Shown: positions 1-8,330, counted from the first letter of the stretch. The stretch: 38,085 nucleotides of DNA from 21-14-0-10-32-9 sp964501945 (GCA_964501945.1 CAZCTY010000006.1:1-38085), one strand, 5' to 3'. Made by a program: numbers and translations. Notes: generated by a model from the letters alone, not told the origin.

Positions 1-78
1 TTAAATTTTAAGCTTTATGATGCTTCTTGTAATAGTGGTGAGGGTTTTATTGTTTTTAAAACTATCGTTTTGGTTTAA
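1..78 (+). CDS. possible C-terminal end of an upstream gene (partial)
   Basis: Frame 1 is open from the window edge to a TAA at 76-78, giving about 25 codons. The codons mostly end in T (GAT, GCT, TCT, TGT, GGT), as in the other plus-strand genes here (PCNA and the gene at 30715). The residues read LNFKLYDASCNSGEGF and then a hydrophobic end. The fragment is too short to name a family, and it could be chance openness. The minus strand of the same stretch is also open but has no ATG, GTG or TTG start. Confidence 0.35.
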   Translation, partial: LNFKLYDASCNSGEGFIVFKTIVLV

Positions 79-134
79 TTCTAGAATGGTAACAGTTTGT
101 TTTGGTCTTTTATTTTTGGTTTTGTAAAGAAAAA

Positions 135-173
135 TTATATAAATATTCTTGTTTTTACGTGTTTTAAAGGTGG
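135..173 (+). promoter_or_regulatory. PCNA promoter and ribosome binding site
   Basis: A TATA box (TTATATAAA, 135-143) would place the transcription start near 165 by the usual archaeal spacing of about 26-27 nt. GGTGG at 169-173 matches the archaeal anti-Shine-Dalgarno sequence and ends 6 nt before the ATG at 180. The leader would be about 15 nt. Confidence 0.65.
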
Positions 174-179
174 TTATTT

Positions 180-917
180 ATGAAACTTACATTAGCAGAA
201 CCTAAGTTGTTAAAAGAGAGTATATCTATTATTTCGGATTTGGTTTTGGAAACCAAGTTCCGCGTGGGTAAAGATTTTATTGAGATCGTGGCGATGGATC
301 CTGCGAATGTTGCGATGGTTGTTTTTAAGATGCCTAGTAATTCTTTTGCGGAGTATGATGTTTCTGAGGATACTGTTTTGTCTATGAATCTTCAGGATTT
401 CAAGCAAGTTTTAAGGCGGGCTAAGCCTAATGATGTTTTAACTCTTGAGAAAGCTGATAATAAGTTAAAAGTTATTTTAAAGGAGAAGAATGTTAGGACT
501 TTTTATTTGCCTTTAATTGATTTGGAGGATCGTCCTCAGAAAGTTCCTGAGTTAAATGCTAAGGCTGTTGTTTCTCTTCCGAGCAGTGTTTTAAATGAGG
601 CTGTTGAGGACGTGGATATTGTTAGTGAAAGTGTTACTTTTAGTGCTGAGTCTTCTGGTTTGACTGTTTCAGCGTCTGGTGATTTGAAAAATGCTGATGT
701 TGTTATTGGTAAGGATGATTCTGTTAGTGTTTCATGCGAGGATACTCAAAAGAGTAAGTATAGTATTGAGTATTTGAAAAAGATGATTCAGGGGAGTAAA
801 TTGGTTGATACTGCTGTTTTGAAGTTTAGTGATGATTATCCTTTGACTTTGGAGTATGCTGAGAAAGATAAGCTTAGTCTTAGTTTTATTCTTGCTCCTC
901 GCGTTGATAACGATTAA
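180..917 (+). CDS. pcn: DNA polymerase sliding clamp (PCNA)
   Basis: This 245-aa protein is the normal length of archaeal PCNA. It starts MKLTLAEPKLLKESI, continues with the family-typical segment around VAMDPANVAMVVF, and ends LSFILAPRVDND, which matches the conserved LAPRVEE-like C-terminal region lining the pocket for PIP-box partners. From the family: the homotrimer rings DNA and tethers polymerase, FEN1, ligase and RFC. The ATG is chosen because it follows a TATA box and an SD at proper spacing. It is a stand-alone plus-strand gene, convergent with the ABC operon. Codons are strongly T-ending, as expected for a gene on the G+T-rich strand of this window. Nothing unusual was seen in the sequence. 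Confidence 0.96.
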   Translation: MKLTLAEPKLLKESISIISDLVLETKFRVGKDFIEIVAMDPANVAMVVFKMPSNSFAEYDVSEDTVLSMNLQDFKQVLRRAKPNDVLTLEKADNKLKVILKEKNVRTFYLPLIDLEDRPQKVPELNAKAVVSLPSSVLNEAVEDVDIVSESVTFSAESSGLTVSASGDLKNADVVIGKDDSVSVSCEDTQKSKYSIEYLKKMIQGSKLVDTAVLKFSDDYPLTLEYAEKDKLSLSFILAPRVDND

Positions 918-978
918 CGGGTGCGTCCGTTAACACCGCAGGGGTTTCGCTTTGCTCAAGGCCCTAGCAATATTTTTG
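914..978 (+). terminator. possible PCNA terminator hairpins and T tract
   Basis: A perfect 7-bp inverted repeat (TTAACGG at 914-920, CCGTTAA at 927-933, loop of 6) includes the PCNA stop codon. A second, 5-bp one (TTGCT/AGCAA) around 952-970 is followed by TATTTTTGTG and a long T-rich stretch that runs into the end of the convergent permease gene. Archaeal termination mostly relies on the T tract, so the hairpins may be incidental. Confidence 0.35.
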
Positions 979-990
979 TGAAGTTTGTTT

Positions 991-2943
991 TTATTTTCTT
1001 TTTTTGTTTTGTTTTTCTTGGTGTTTTTCCAGTATTTTTATTGTGTCTTTTAGTTTTTTCTTTCTTATTCTTCTCGCTAGCATTTTTTTCTCGAGGTTGT
1101 TTCTTAGCCATTCACTTATTGGGTTTTCGTCTTTGATTAGTTCTTGGTATTCGTCTTGTTTTATTTCTTTTAGTTCTTTTATTAGTTCTGGTATGTTTTT
1201 TATTTTCTTTTTGTGTCCTTTTAGTTCTAGTGTTAGGTTTTCTGGTTGTGTTATTATTAGGTTTTTTCTGTGTCTTCTTGTTGCGAGGTAGTGTTTTATT
1301 CCGAGGTTGTTTACTAGTATCATTATTATCGTTATTATGATTGTGTATATGCTTAGTAGTATTAGTTCTGTTTGTGCTTGTTGTATTGTTATGTCAAATA
1401 GCATTGCTTTTCTTATTCCTTCTGATACTATTACGTATGGGTTGTAGTTTGCTATTTGGCTTATTATTGGTGATAGTGTTTCTAGTGGCAGTATTAGGTT
1501 TGATAGGAATAGGAATATTGAGCCTATTACTATCGTGCTCATTGTTACGGCTTCTGATGTTGTTGCGAGTAGTCCTATTAGTATTCCAAGTACTATGAAG
1601 AATGTTATTCCTAGTAGTAGTATCGTGGCTGTTATTAGTGCATTATTTAGTATTGGTACGTTTAGTGTGTAGTATGCTATTATTAGTATTATTATTGTTT
1701 GTAGTGTTATTATTATTAGCGATGTTAAATAATTTATGAGTGTGAAGTATTTTTGTGTTGTTGGGGTTGTGAAGTTTCTAAAGAATGCTTTTGAGTCTTT
1801 TTCCATGTATACTAGTGTGCTTGATAGCATTATTCCGATAAATAATATTGCGAGTGTTAGTAGGTATGAGAAGGAGTATGTTAGTCTGCTCTCTTCTGTT
1901 GCTACTGATTTTGTTTCTGTGTTTACTGGGTTTGTTATGGTTCTTGCTGTTCTAAGTTCGAATGATTCTATCGCGTGTATTATTTCTTCTTGTTTGGTTT
2001 TTATTTTTTCTGTGTTCTCATCGAGTGTTGTTATTGCTGTTTGTATTTTGTTTATGTTCGTTGTTATTTCTTCTTTGGCTTCTCCCACGCTCTCTAGTCT
2101 GTCTGTCATTCTTGTTATTCTTGATGATATTGTTGAAAGTGAGTCTTGTAAGTCGTCTAGGTTGCTTAGTGCGTTTGATTCGTCTATTATCTCATCTAGT
2201 TTTTCTATTTCCTCTTCTAGTTTGGTTTCGTTTTCTCCTTGAAAGTTTATTCCTTCTGCAAGTCGTATTATATCTCTTGCTTTTCGTCTGAGTTCTGAGA
2301 AGTCATCTTCTATGTCTCTTGCTTTGTTCTCTAGTGTTCTTGTGTTTATTGTCTCTACTGTTGTATCTATTCCATCCATTGAGTCTTTTGTTGTTTTTGT
2401 TTCTTGTTTTATTATGTTTGTTTGTGCTCTATTGTTTATTGTAAGTGCTAGGCTTTTTGTTGTATCGTCGTGTGTTTTATCTATTATTCTTAGTAATTCT
2501 TGAGCTAGCTCTTCGCTTATCTCTGATGTCTCTGTTCCTAGTGTTGTTGAAAACGATGATATTAATTTATCTACTAAGTTCATTCTTGATTCGTCTACGT
2601 AGAATGTTAATTCGTTTTTTGCATCGTCTTTTAGTTCGAAGTTTTCTGAGAATATTGCGCACATCACTGTATTTCCTTCGCTTATTGAATTCATGCAGTC
2701 TTCTTTGTTATCATACATTATTATGTTGTGTTGTGTTGTGTTAAAAGATTCTATGTATCTGTTTGTTAGGTTTGATGGTTCTGCTGTGTGTATCCCTATG
2801 TTAAGTTTTACATCTGGGTCTTCCATGAATCCTAGTCCTATTATGAATACTATTATTAGTGGTGCGAGTAGTACAACTAGTGCTGATCCTTTTGATCTTG
2901 CTAGTACTTTAAGGTTCTTTTTTATGCATCTTATTAGTTTCAT
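991..2943 (-). CDS. ABC-2 type exporter permease, YhgE/Pip-like layout
   Basis: This 650-aa membrane protein has one N-terminal helix (about 20-40, after a basic start MKLIRCIKKNLK), then an ectodomain of about 310 residues. The second half of that ectodomain (about 170-335) is predicted coiled coil rich in Glu, Lys, Thr and Ile. A block of about five to six helices follows (about 360-565). The basic cytoplasmic tail of about 85 residues is Lys-rich at its end. This order (TM1, large coiled-coil ectodomain, C-terminal TM block) is that of YhgE/Pip and related ABC-2 permeases, which export lipids, peptides or unknown substrates. It starts 4 nt after the stop of the ATPase gene, so the two form one transporter. 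The substrate cannot be read from sequence. Confidence 0.85.
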   Translation of the reverse strand: MKLIRCIKKNLKVLARSKGSALVVLLAPLIIVFIIGLGFMEDPDVKLNIGIHTAEPSNLTNRYIESFNTTQHNIIMYDNKEDCMNSISEGNTVMCAIFSENFELKDDAKNELTFYVDESRMNLVDKLISSFSTTLGTETSEISEELAQELLRIIDKTHDDTTKSLALTINNRAQTNIIKQETKTTKDSMDGIDTTVETINTRTLENKARDIEDDFSELRRKARDIIRLAEGINFQGENETKLEEEIEKLDEIIDESNALSNLDDLQDSLSTISSRITRMTDRLESVGEAKEEITTNINKIQTAITTLDENTEKIKTKQEEIIHAIESFELRTARTITNPVNTETKSVATEESRLTYSFSYLLTLAILFIGIMLSSTLVYMEKDSKAFFRNFTTPTTQKYFTLINYLTSLIIITLQTIIILIIAYYTLNVPILNNALITATILLLGITFFIVLGILIGLLATTSEAVTMSTIVIGSIFLFLSNLILPLETLSPIISQIANYNPYVIVSEGIRKAMLFDITIQQAQTELILLSIYTIIITIIMILVNNLGIKHYLATRRHRKNLIITQPENLTLELKGHKKKIKNIPELIKELKEIKQDEYQELIKDENPISEWLRNNLEKKMLARRIRKKKLKDTIKILEKHQEKQNKKRK

Positions 2944-2947
2944 TTTT

Positions 2948-3916
2948 TTATGTTATGTTTAGGTTTATGAATACTTGGTTCAGGCTTGGTTTTACTAGTT
3001 TTAGTTCTATTATTTTTTCTTTGTTATCTTCTATTTCTTTCACTATTTGGTTTAGTACGTTTCTGTGGTCTTCGCAGAAAAATATTATCTCTGATCCCCT
3101 CTCTTCTATTTTTTTTATTTCTTTTGGGAATTTTTTGTGGATTTTTTGTTTTATTTCTCTATATCTTCCTGGGTATGTTTCTATTCTTATTTCGTGGTGT
3201 TTTAGGTATTTTTCTTTTAGTGCTTCTGGGGTTTCTATGTCTTTTAGTTCTCCGTCTTTTATTATTGCTATTCTATCGCATAGTGTTTCTAGTTCGTTTA
3301 GGTGGTGGCTTGATACTATGACTGTTGTGCCTTTTTTGTTTATTTGTTTTACTAGTGCCCAGATATTTCGTCTTAGTAATGGGTCTAAGTCTGATGTTGG
3401 TTCATCCATTATAAGTACTTCTGGGTTGTGTATTAGTGAGCATGCGATATCTAATCGTCTCTCCATTCCTCCTGATAGGTTTTTTCCGAGGATGTTTGAT
3501 GAGCTTTCTAGTTCTATTAGTTTTAATAGGGATTCTACATTTGAGTCTAATACGTCTTTGTTTAGTCCGTATAGTTCGCCGAAGTAGTATAGGTTTTCTT
3601 TTACTGTTAGTTTTTCATAAAAGCTTGGTAGTTGTGCTGCGAAGCCGTATACGTTTTTGAATTTTCTTTTGTTTTTGTATACTGATTCGTATTGTGGTGT
3701 GTTTGTTATCATGTTTTGTTTTTTGTATTTGACTGTGCCTGTGTCTGGGCTTACGAATCCTATTAGTGTGTTTAGAAGTGTTGTTTTTCCTGATCCGCTC
3801 GCACCTATTAGTCCTATTATTTCTCCTTTTTTTACGTCAAAAGATACATCTGTTAGTATTTTGTTTTTTCCAAAGGATTTTCCTATTTTTTCTACGACTA
3901 ATAGTGTCTCTTTCAT
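2948..3916 (-). CDS. ABC transporter ATP-binding protein
   Basis: Counting from the ATG at 3916 (322 aa), Walker A GASGSGKTT lies near residue 38, a Q-loop Gln near 95, the signature LSGGM near 147, Walker B with catalytic Glu (LIMDEPTSDLD) near 168, and the H-loop His (SSHHLNE) near 204. All key ATPase residues are present. The C-terminal 90 residues are an accessory domain common in ABC-2 exporter ATPases (DRA/CcmA/NatA-like). The gene would energise the adjacent permease. An upstream in-frame ATG at 3934 adds six residues, but a TATA-like TTTAAAAA (about 3942-3949) puts the transcription start near 3919, so ATG 3916 as a nearly leaderless start is preferred. Confidence 0.93.
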   Translation of the reverse strand: MKETLLVVEKIGKSFGKNKILTDVSFDVKKGEIIGLIGASGSGKTTLLNTLIGFVSPDTGTVKYKKQNMITNTPQYESVYKNKRKFKNVYGFAAQLPSFYEKLTVKENLYYFGELYGLNKDVLDSNVESLLKLIELESSSNILGKNLSGGMERRLDIACSLIHNPEVLIMDEPTSDLDPLLRRNIWALVKQINKKGTTVIVSSHHLNELETLCDRIAIIKDGELKDIETPEALKEKYLKHHEIRIETYPGRYREIKQKIHKKFPKEIKKIEERGSEIIFFCEDHRNVLNQIVKEIEDNKEKIIELKLVKPSLNQVFINLNIT

Positions 3917-3940
3917 TGTTTTTTTTAAGAACATTAATTC

Positions 3941-3951
3941 TTTTTAAACTT
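3941..3951 (-). promoter_or_regulatory. TATA box of the ABC operon
   Basis: On the minus strand the sequence reads AGTTTAAAAAG. Its centre is about 29 nt upstream of the ATG at 3916, fitting a leaderless or nearly leaderless transcript. It lies only about 11 nt from the alternative ATG at 3934, which argues against that start. Confidence 0.45.
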
Positions 3952-3959
3952 TGTTGTTT

Positions 3960-4014
3960 GTCTCGTCTATTTTTTGTTTTTTTGTTTTTATTGTTTAGTA
4001 GAAAAAAAAGGGGT
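3960..4014 (-). terminator. T-tract terminator after RPA
   Basis: Read on the minus strand, four C residues are followed by eight T residues (4013 to 4002), directly downstream of the RPA stop at 4027. T-rich tracts on the coding strand are the main archaeal termination signal. No strong hairpin is seen. Confidence 0.4.
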
Positions 4015-4026
4015 TTGAAAAAGGTT

Positions 4027-5166
4027 TTATATGTCTTCTTCTATATCTTCTATATCTTCGAGTGATAGTAAGTCATCTTCTTCTGTTGCGTCTTGTTTTT
4101 TCTCTTCTTTTTTTGGTTCTTCTTGTGTCTCTTCCTTTAGCTCTTCTCTCTTCGGCTCTTCTTTCCTCTCTTCCTTTGTCTCTTCTTTTGATTCTTCTTG
4201 TGGTTTTTCGTCGTCTAGTTTTTTCATTTCTTTTTCCGGATCTACATCTGATAGTACTACGTTTGCTACAAATTCTGTTTTTCCAAACATCTCATTCTTT
4301 GTGGTCCTTCCTATGAATTTCATCATCGCGCCTAGCATTTTATTTTTGTATTCTTCAAATGCCGCGGGTTCGTCTTTGAATTTTAGTAGTTCTTCTTCGT
4401 TTATATTGAGGAAGTTTAGTATTTGGTTTTTCCAAAGTACTACTCGTATATTGTCTGATCCATCATCTATGAACGTATTCAACACTGAGCCGTATGTGTA
4501 GCCTTCTGGGTTTTCTTCTTCTTTTATTCTCTTTCCTTCGCTGTTTAGTTTAAAGAATTTTGGGTCGAAGACTTGTACTACAGTTCCAAATATTTCTACG
4601 TTTTCATCTCCTTCTTTTAGTTCGGATATTTTTTTTCTCTCTGCTTTTGCAAATCCGCTTTGTTTGACGTCTAATTCTACGCCTTCTGGGTTTACTATTA
4701 TTTCTCCTTGGTCTCCTAGGTGTATTTCTGTTCTTCCGTTGTTATCTCTGACGTTTACTTGTTTGAGTTTTATTATATCTCCTTCTTTGAATTCTTTTTC
4801 AAGGTCTGTTTTATCATTCCATAGAACTACCATGGTGACGCCTGAGTCATCTCCTACTAAGAATTTGAATACTTTTCCCTCGCCTCTTGCGTTTTGGAAT
4901 GTTCTAAGATCGTATTTTCTTATTACTTTGCAGTTTAATTCTACATCTCTCATTCCTGCCATTAGTGTGTTTATTTTTAGTACGCCTTCTGTTTGCATTA
5001 GTTTTACGCCTAACTCGTTTGCGACTATGTGTGCGGCGCCTTCTTTGCTTATTAGTCCTGAGAGTTGTTCTAGTTTAGAATTTATTTTTTTTTCTACTTC
5101 TTCTTTTGTTATGTCTTTTTGTTCTGTTATTTTTTCAATTATTGTTTCAATTGGTACGTTTATCAT
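4027..5166 (-). CDS. rpa: replication protein A (ssDNA-binding, two OB folds)
   Basis: This 379-aa protein begins with a helical segment of about 55 residues (MINVPIETIIEKITEQK), as in archaeal RPA large subunits. The first OB fold lies at about 75-165 (a start with DLRTFQNARGEGKVFKF, then VTMVVLWND, then EGDIIKLKQVNV). The second lies at about 180-310 and contains the parallel segment NIRVVLWKNQ. The last 60 residues are a Glu/Lys repeat and then an acidic tip (DLLSLEDIEDIEEDI). No Cys cluster follows the OB folds, so the zinc finger of many euryarchaeal RPAs is absent. RPA coats single-stranded DNA during replication and repair; the acidic tail may recruit partners, as in bacterial SSB (inference). 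The ATG follows AAAGGTG. The gene appears monocistronic. Confidence 0.9.
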   Translation of the reverse strand: MINVPIETIIEKITEQKDITKEEVEKKINSKLEQLSGLISKEGAAHIVANELGVKLMQTEGVLKINTLMAGMRDVELNCKVIRKYDLRTFQNARGEGKVFKFLVGDDSGVTMVVLWNDKTDLEKEFKEGDIIKLKQVNVRDNNGRTEIHLGDQGEIIVNPEGVELDVKQSGFAKAERKKISELKEGDENVEIFGTVVQVFDPKFFKLNSEGKRIKEEENPEGYTYGSVLNTFIDDGSDNIRVVLWKNQILNFLNINEEELLKFKDEPAAFEEYKNKMLGAMMKFIGRTTKNEMFGKTEFVANVVLSDVDPEKEMKKLDDEKPQEESKEETKEERKEEPKREELKEETQEEPKKEEKKQDATEEDDLLSLEDIEDIEEDI

Positions 5167-5173
5167 GATTATA

Positions 5174-5214
5174 CACCTTTCCCCTGTTTTAGGGCTTATT
5201 TGTTTATATTTAAA
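5174..5214 (-). promoter_or_regulatory. RPA promoter and ribosome binding site
   Basis: The minus strand reads TTTAAATATA (5214-5205), a TATA-like box, and then AAAGGTG (5180-5174), an SD seven bases upstream of the ATG at 5166. The predicted transcription start is near 5182, giving a very short leader that just includes the SD. Confidence 0.5.
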
Positions 5215-5249
5215 GTTTACTGTGTTGTGTGTCTAGTGTTTTTTAGAAT

Positions 5250-7142
5250 TTAGATTTTTAGTGAGAAGTTCATATTATCTGGTATTAAGGGATTATTTTT
5301 GAACGCTTCGTGTGTTTTTATTGGTTTTGCGCAAAATATTGCGTGTTTATTTGCAGGTTCGCATTTTTCTAGGTGTTCTTCGTAGTTTTCCTCTATTAGT
5401 ATTAGCGTATTTGTTATTCCTTTTTTGAATTCTGCTTTTATTTCATTTGCAGGTATTATTGCGCTCTCTTCTTGTTCTTGTGCCCAGGGCGGTGTAAGCA
5501 GGTTTGGTGCGAGTACTAGTGGTTCGTCATTTTTTGGCGCTATTCTGTTTGTTATTGTTGTATCTTGTGGTTGGAAGATTATATTTGTTGTTAGTGTTTT
5601 TTCATTTTTATTTATTGTTCTCCCTAATAGTTCGTACTCTTGGTTTGTCTCTATTAAATCTATTTTGCAAATGCAATCTTGTGTTGTTTGGCAATCTGCT
5701 GCTTTTAGTGCTATTGTTTGCATGTTTTTTTCCTTTGGCCATTCTCGTGATAGTGAAGGTATTACCATAAATATTTCAGCAGCTAATACAGGTGTTGTTT
5801 CTTCATATTTTAGTATTAGTGGGTTTTGTTGTTTTATTGTCATGTTTTTTAGTTCTATGTATGCACCGACTTCATCTCTTATGTGTGAATGGTATTGTTG
5901 TGGTAGTTTTAGTGTCAAGTTTAGTTTTTCTCCGTGTATTTGTTGTATTGTTAGATTTATTTGTTCTGTTGTTTTTTTGATCTCTTTTATTATTCCTGAT
6001 ATGTTTAGTTTTTGGTTTTCTTGTATGTCTTTTTTATTTAATGGTATTTGTGATCGTGCGCAATTTGTTATTTTTATTCCTTTTTCTTCGTATTCTCGTG
6101 CTTTTTTGTATGCGCACGCAGCTCTTTGTTCGTATTTTAAGTTCGAGCAAGATCTTAGTACTTCATCCGAAAAGCTTTGTATTGAGTCATAGAAATGTTT
6201 TATGGCGTTTAGTGATATGCCAAAAGAGTATGGTAGTACTATCACTCCTCCTTGGCCTGGTCTAAGGTCTATTTGTGTTTCTGGTTGTGCTGCGATTATC
6301 TCGTCTAGGTAATCTTCTCTTGATATAAATTCATACTCATCCGCGAGTTTTATTGTGCTTAGTATTGAGGGTGCTGGTTGTTTTGGTTCTAGTAAGTATA
6401 TCTCTGGTCGTCTTCCTGAAACTTCTCTTCTTGCTTGTGCTTCTTTTTCTTCTCCAACTCCTGCGTATATATCCATTTTGCATTCTCCTTCAAATGCAGA
6501 TCCTGTGTCTTCTGCTCTGTATAGTCCGCTCCATGCGTGTCCTGGTCCAAAGTCTATGTACATAACTGTTCCATCTGGTATGTAGCAGTCCGTTGTAGGG
6601 TCTGTATTTACTGCGACTGTCCATTTTTCTTTTGGATCTGTTTCTATTCTTGTTCTTCCTCTCTCGAAGTCTCCGCTTATTGGTATGCTATCTTGTTGTG
6701 TTGGTTGTATATTTGAGTATGAGTATACTTCTGGGACGCATATATCTCCTTCGCAGCTCTCGCACACTCCGCTTCCTTGGCATTTTATCTCCTCATATAT
6801 TCCTCTGTGGCTCTCAGGTATGCAGCACCATCCTCCAGCTCTATTTTTTACGCAGTTTTGTATATTTTGATTATCTGGGTAGAATTCTAGTATTTGGGTT
6901 GTTGTCTCAAAACACGAACCTTTTTCTGGTGAGCACCAGCTCTCGAAGTCTTCACATGTCGGGGAGTAGTACACTGTTGTTTCTATTTCTGTGAGTGTTG
7001 GTTCGTAATTTGTTATTCTTGGTTGTATTTGTTGTGTTACTCTATCTATCTCTGAATCCGGCATAGCCATTATTGTTGTATTTAATATTATTATATTTAG
7101 TATTATTAAGCTTATGATTATCGTTGTTTTTTTTATTTTCAT
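5250..7142 (-). CDS. secreted protein with 3D (lytic transglycosylase-type) domain
   Basis: This 630-aa protein has a hydrophobic Sec-type N-terminus (MKIKKTTIIISLIILNIIIL). A six-cysteine segment at about 63-107 ends in CC. At about 165-252 it carries a 3D domain of the MltA/YuiC/Rpf-accessory type: WTVAVNTDP, YIPDGTVMYIDFG, YRAEDTGSAFEG, then CKMDIYAG. The family's three aspartates would be D181 (shifted by two residues from the usual VAVDP), D212 and D224. In bacteria this fold forms the catalytic core of murein lytic transglycosylases. The remaining 380 residues are not recognised and contain scattered cysteines and several isoleucine-rich beta-like segments. The ATG overlaps the amidase stop (ATGA), so the two are translationally coupled at the end of operon A. 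Substrate and activity are inferred. Confidence 0.75.
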   Translation of the reverse strand: MKIKKTTIIISLIILNIIILNTTIMAMPDSEIDRVTQQIQPRITNYEPTLTEIETTVYYSPTCEDFESWCSPEKGSCFETTTQILEFYPDNQNIQNCVKNRAGGWCCIPESHRGIYEEIKCQGSGVCESCEGDICVPEVYSYSNIQPTQQDSIPISGDFERGRTRIETDPKEKWTVAVNTDPTTDCYIPDGTVMYIDFGPGHAWSGLYRAEDTGSAFEGECKMDIYAGVGEEKEAQARREVSGRRPEIYLLEPKQPAPSILSTIKLADEYEFISREDYLDEIIAAQPETQIDLRPGQGGVIVLPYSFGISLNAIKHFYDSIQSFSDEVLRSCSNLKYEQRAACAYKKAREYEEKGIKITNCARSQIPLNKKDIQENQKLNISGIIKEIKKTTEQINLTIQQIHGEKLNLTLKLPQQYHSHIRDEVGAYIELKNMTIKQQNPLILKYEETTPVLAAEIFMVIPSLSREWPKEKNMQTIALKAADCQTTQDCICKIDLIETNQEYELLGRTINKNEKTLTTNIIFQPQDTTITNRIAPKNDEPLVLAPNLLTPPWAQEQEESAIIPANEIKAEFKKGITNTLILIEENYEEHLEKCEPANKHAIFCAKPIKTHEAFKNNPLIPDNMNFSLKI

Positions 7143-8323
7143 GTTAGGCTGCCTCTTCGTCTAAGTTCATTTCTTGCCTCTGTTATTAATTCTTCTTTAT
7201 CAAATAATGGTCCTGGATCGTATTTTCTGTGAAGGTCTATTTCTTGGTGTGTTTTTATTGTATCTCGATTTAATCTTATTGTATTTCCTTGTGCTTCTTG
7301 TCTCTCTACTATATCTGCGATTAATCTTATTGCTGCGTCTTGTTGTTCTTGTGTGTATTCTTGCCAGCACGCATTTTTTATTCCGTTAAAATCTGGTATT
7401 ATTTCGCATTCGTCTATTCCTTCTCGCCCCGCGTGTCCTAAGTTTACGAAGCTTATTCCTATTGATCTTTGGTTATATCCACTATCACAGGGGAATCCTC
7501 TTTCGTTTGATATTTGGCATCCTGCGTGTATTGCCGCTCTTGATTCATCTACGAATTGGTATATTTTTCCATCTTTATCTATTATGTAATGATAGCTCAA
7601 TCTACTCTCCCAAAGTGCTTCGTATGCGTGGTCTACTTCGTGTCCTGCTGTGTAATGGAATACTATTGAATCTGGCGGATTAATTCTCTTTGTTGATCTA
7701 AGTCCGCTTCTAAAGTAGTATCCTTCATCTGTTTCTGTGTATGTGTGTGAGGGCATTGTTTGGCTTAGTTCTTGTTTTAGTCTCTCACTGTAGTATCTTG
7801 AAAATTCTGTGTATATTGGTATCATTATTGGTTCTGAGTTCAGTCTTAATGCTAACTCTTGGCCTCGCTCATCTATTATTTTTGTGAATTTTATTTCTGT
7901 TAGATCTATTTCTGCATAGTTTTGTATTTTTCTTGTAAATTCTGCGTCAAAATTATCATTTAATCTCTCCTCGTAGTCTGGGAAGCATTCTACTTCGTTT
8001 TTTTCTTTATTTAGTAATGGGTATACTACTTCTCCACAAGGGTATGGTTCCACGAAGTCTGATGATCTTTCTATGTTAAATCCTGAATCTTCATTTAATG
8101 TTTTTACTGCGTTTCTTATTGATTGTTGTGCTGTTAAATCTATGTAGAATGTTGCTCTGTTTGCAAGTTCTATCGCGCTAAATATTTTTTGTGATGTTTG
8201 TCCTGGGTAGTCTATTCCTTCTACGTCTACTTGTGCTGAGATTATACCATATCCTATTACTATTATTAGTATTAGTAGTAGCCAGTAGTACATGACTGCT
8301 CCTTTTTTATTTGTTTTTTTCAT
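7139..8323 (-). CDS. pilin-like protein with N-acetylmuramoyl-L-alanine amidase domain
   Basis: This 394-aa protein starts MKKTNKKG followed by the hydrophobic helix AVMYYWLLLILIIVIGYG, a class III prepilin-like signal. A linker/alpha region with three cysteines follows. From about 215 to 390 it carries an Amidase_2 (AmpD/PGRP/T7 lysozyme) domain: SIVFHYTAG with zinc-ligand His near 223; LSYHYIIDKDGKIYQFVDE, the family's substrate-groove strand; IHAG; QRSIGISFVNLG; and THQEIDLHRKYDPGP with His 359 and Asp 369 as the other zinc ligands and Lys 367 next to them. These match AmpD His34, His154, Lys162 and Asp164. Known members cut the bond between MurNAc and L-Ala in peptidoglycan. It is the penultimate gene of operon A; the start lies 7 nt after the previous stop. 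Confidence 0.88.
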   Translation of the reverse strand: MKKTNKKGAVMYYWLLLILIIVIGYGIISAQVDVEGIDYPGQTSQKIFSAIELANRATFYIDLTAQQSIRNAVKTLNEDSGFNIERSSDFVEPYPCGEVVYPLLNKEKNEVECFPDYEERLNDNFDAEFTRKIQNYAEIDLTEIKFTKIIDERGQELALRLNSEPIMIPIYTEFSRYYSERLKQELSQTMPSHTYTETDEGYYFRSGLRSTKRINPPDSIVFHYTAGHEVDHAYEALWESRLSYHYIIDKDGKIYQFVDESRAAIHAGCQISNERGFPCDSGYNQRSIGISFVNLGHAGREGIDECEIIPDFNGIKNACWQEYTQEQQDAAIRLIADIVERQEAQGNTIRLNRDTIKTHQEIDLHRKYDPGPLFDKEELITEARNELRRRGSLT

Positions 8324-8330
8324 TTTGTTT

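Noticed and set aside
1..177. Minus-strand gene ending at 1-3
   Set aside because: The frame is open, but it has no ATG, GTG or TTG and low-complexity content, and it would lie over the PCNA promoter.
1004..3321. Many hydrophobic plus-strand frames opposite the ABC genes
   Set aside because: Leu/Phe/Val/Ser-rich shadows are expected opposite A-rich coding sequence; none has an SD or a recognisable family.
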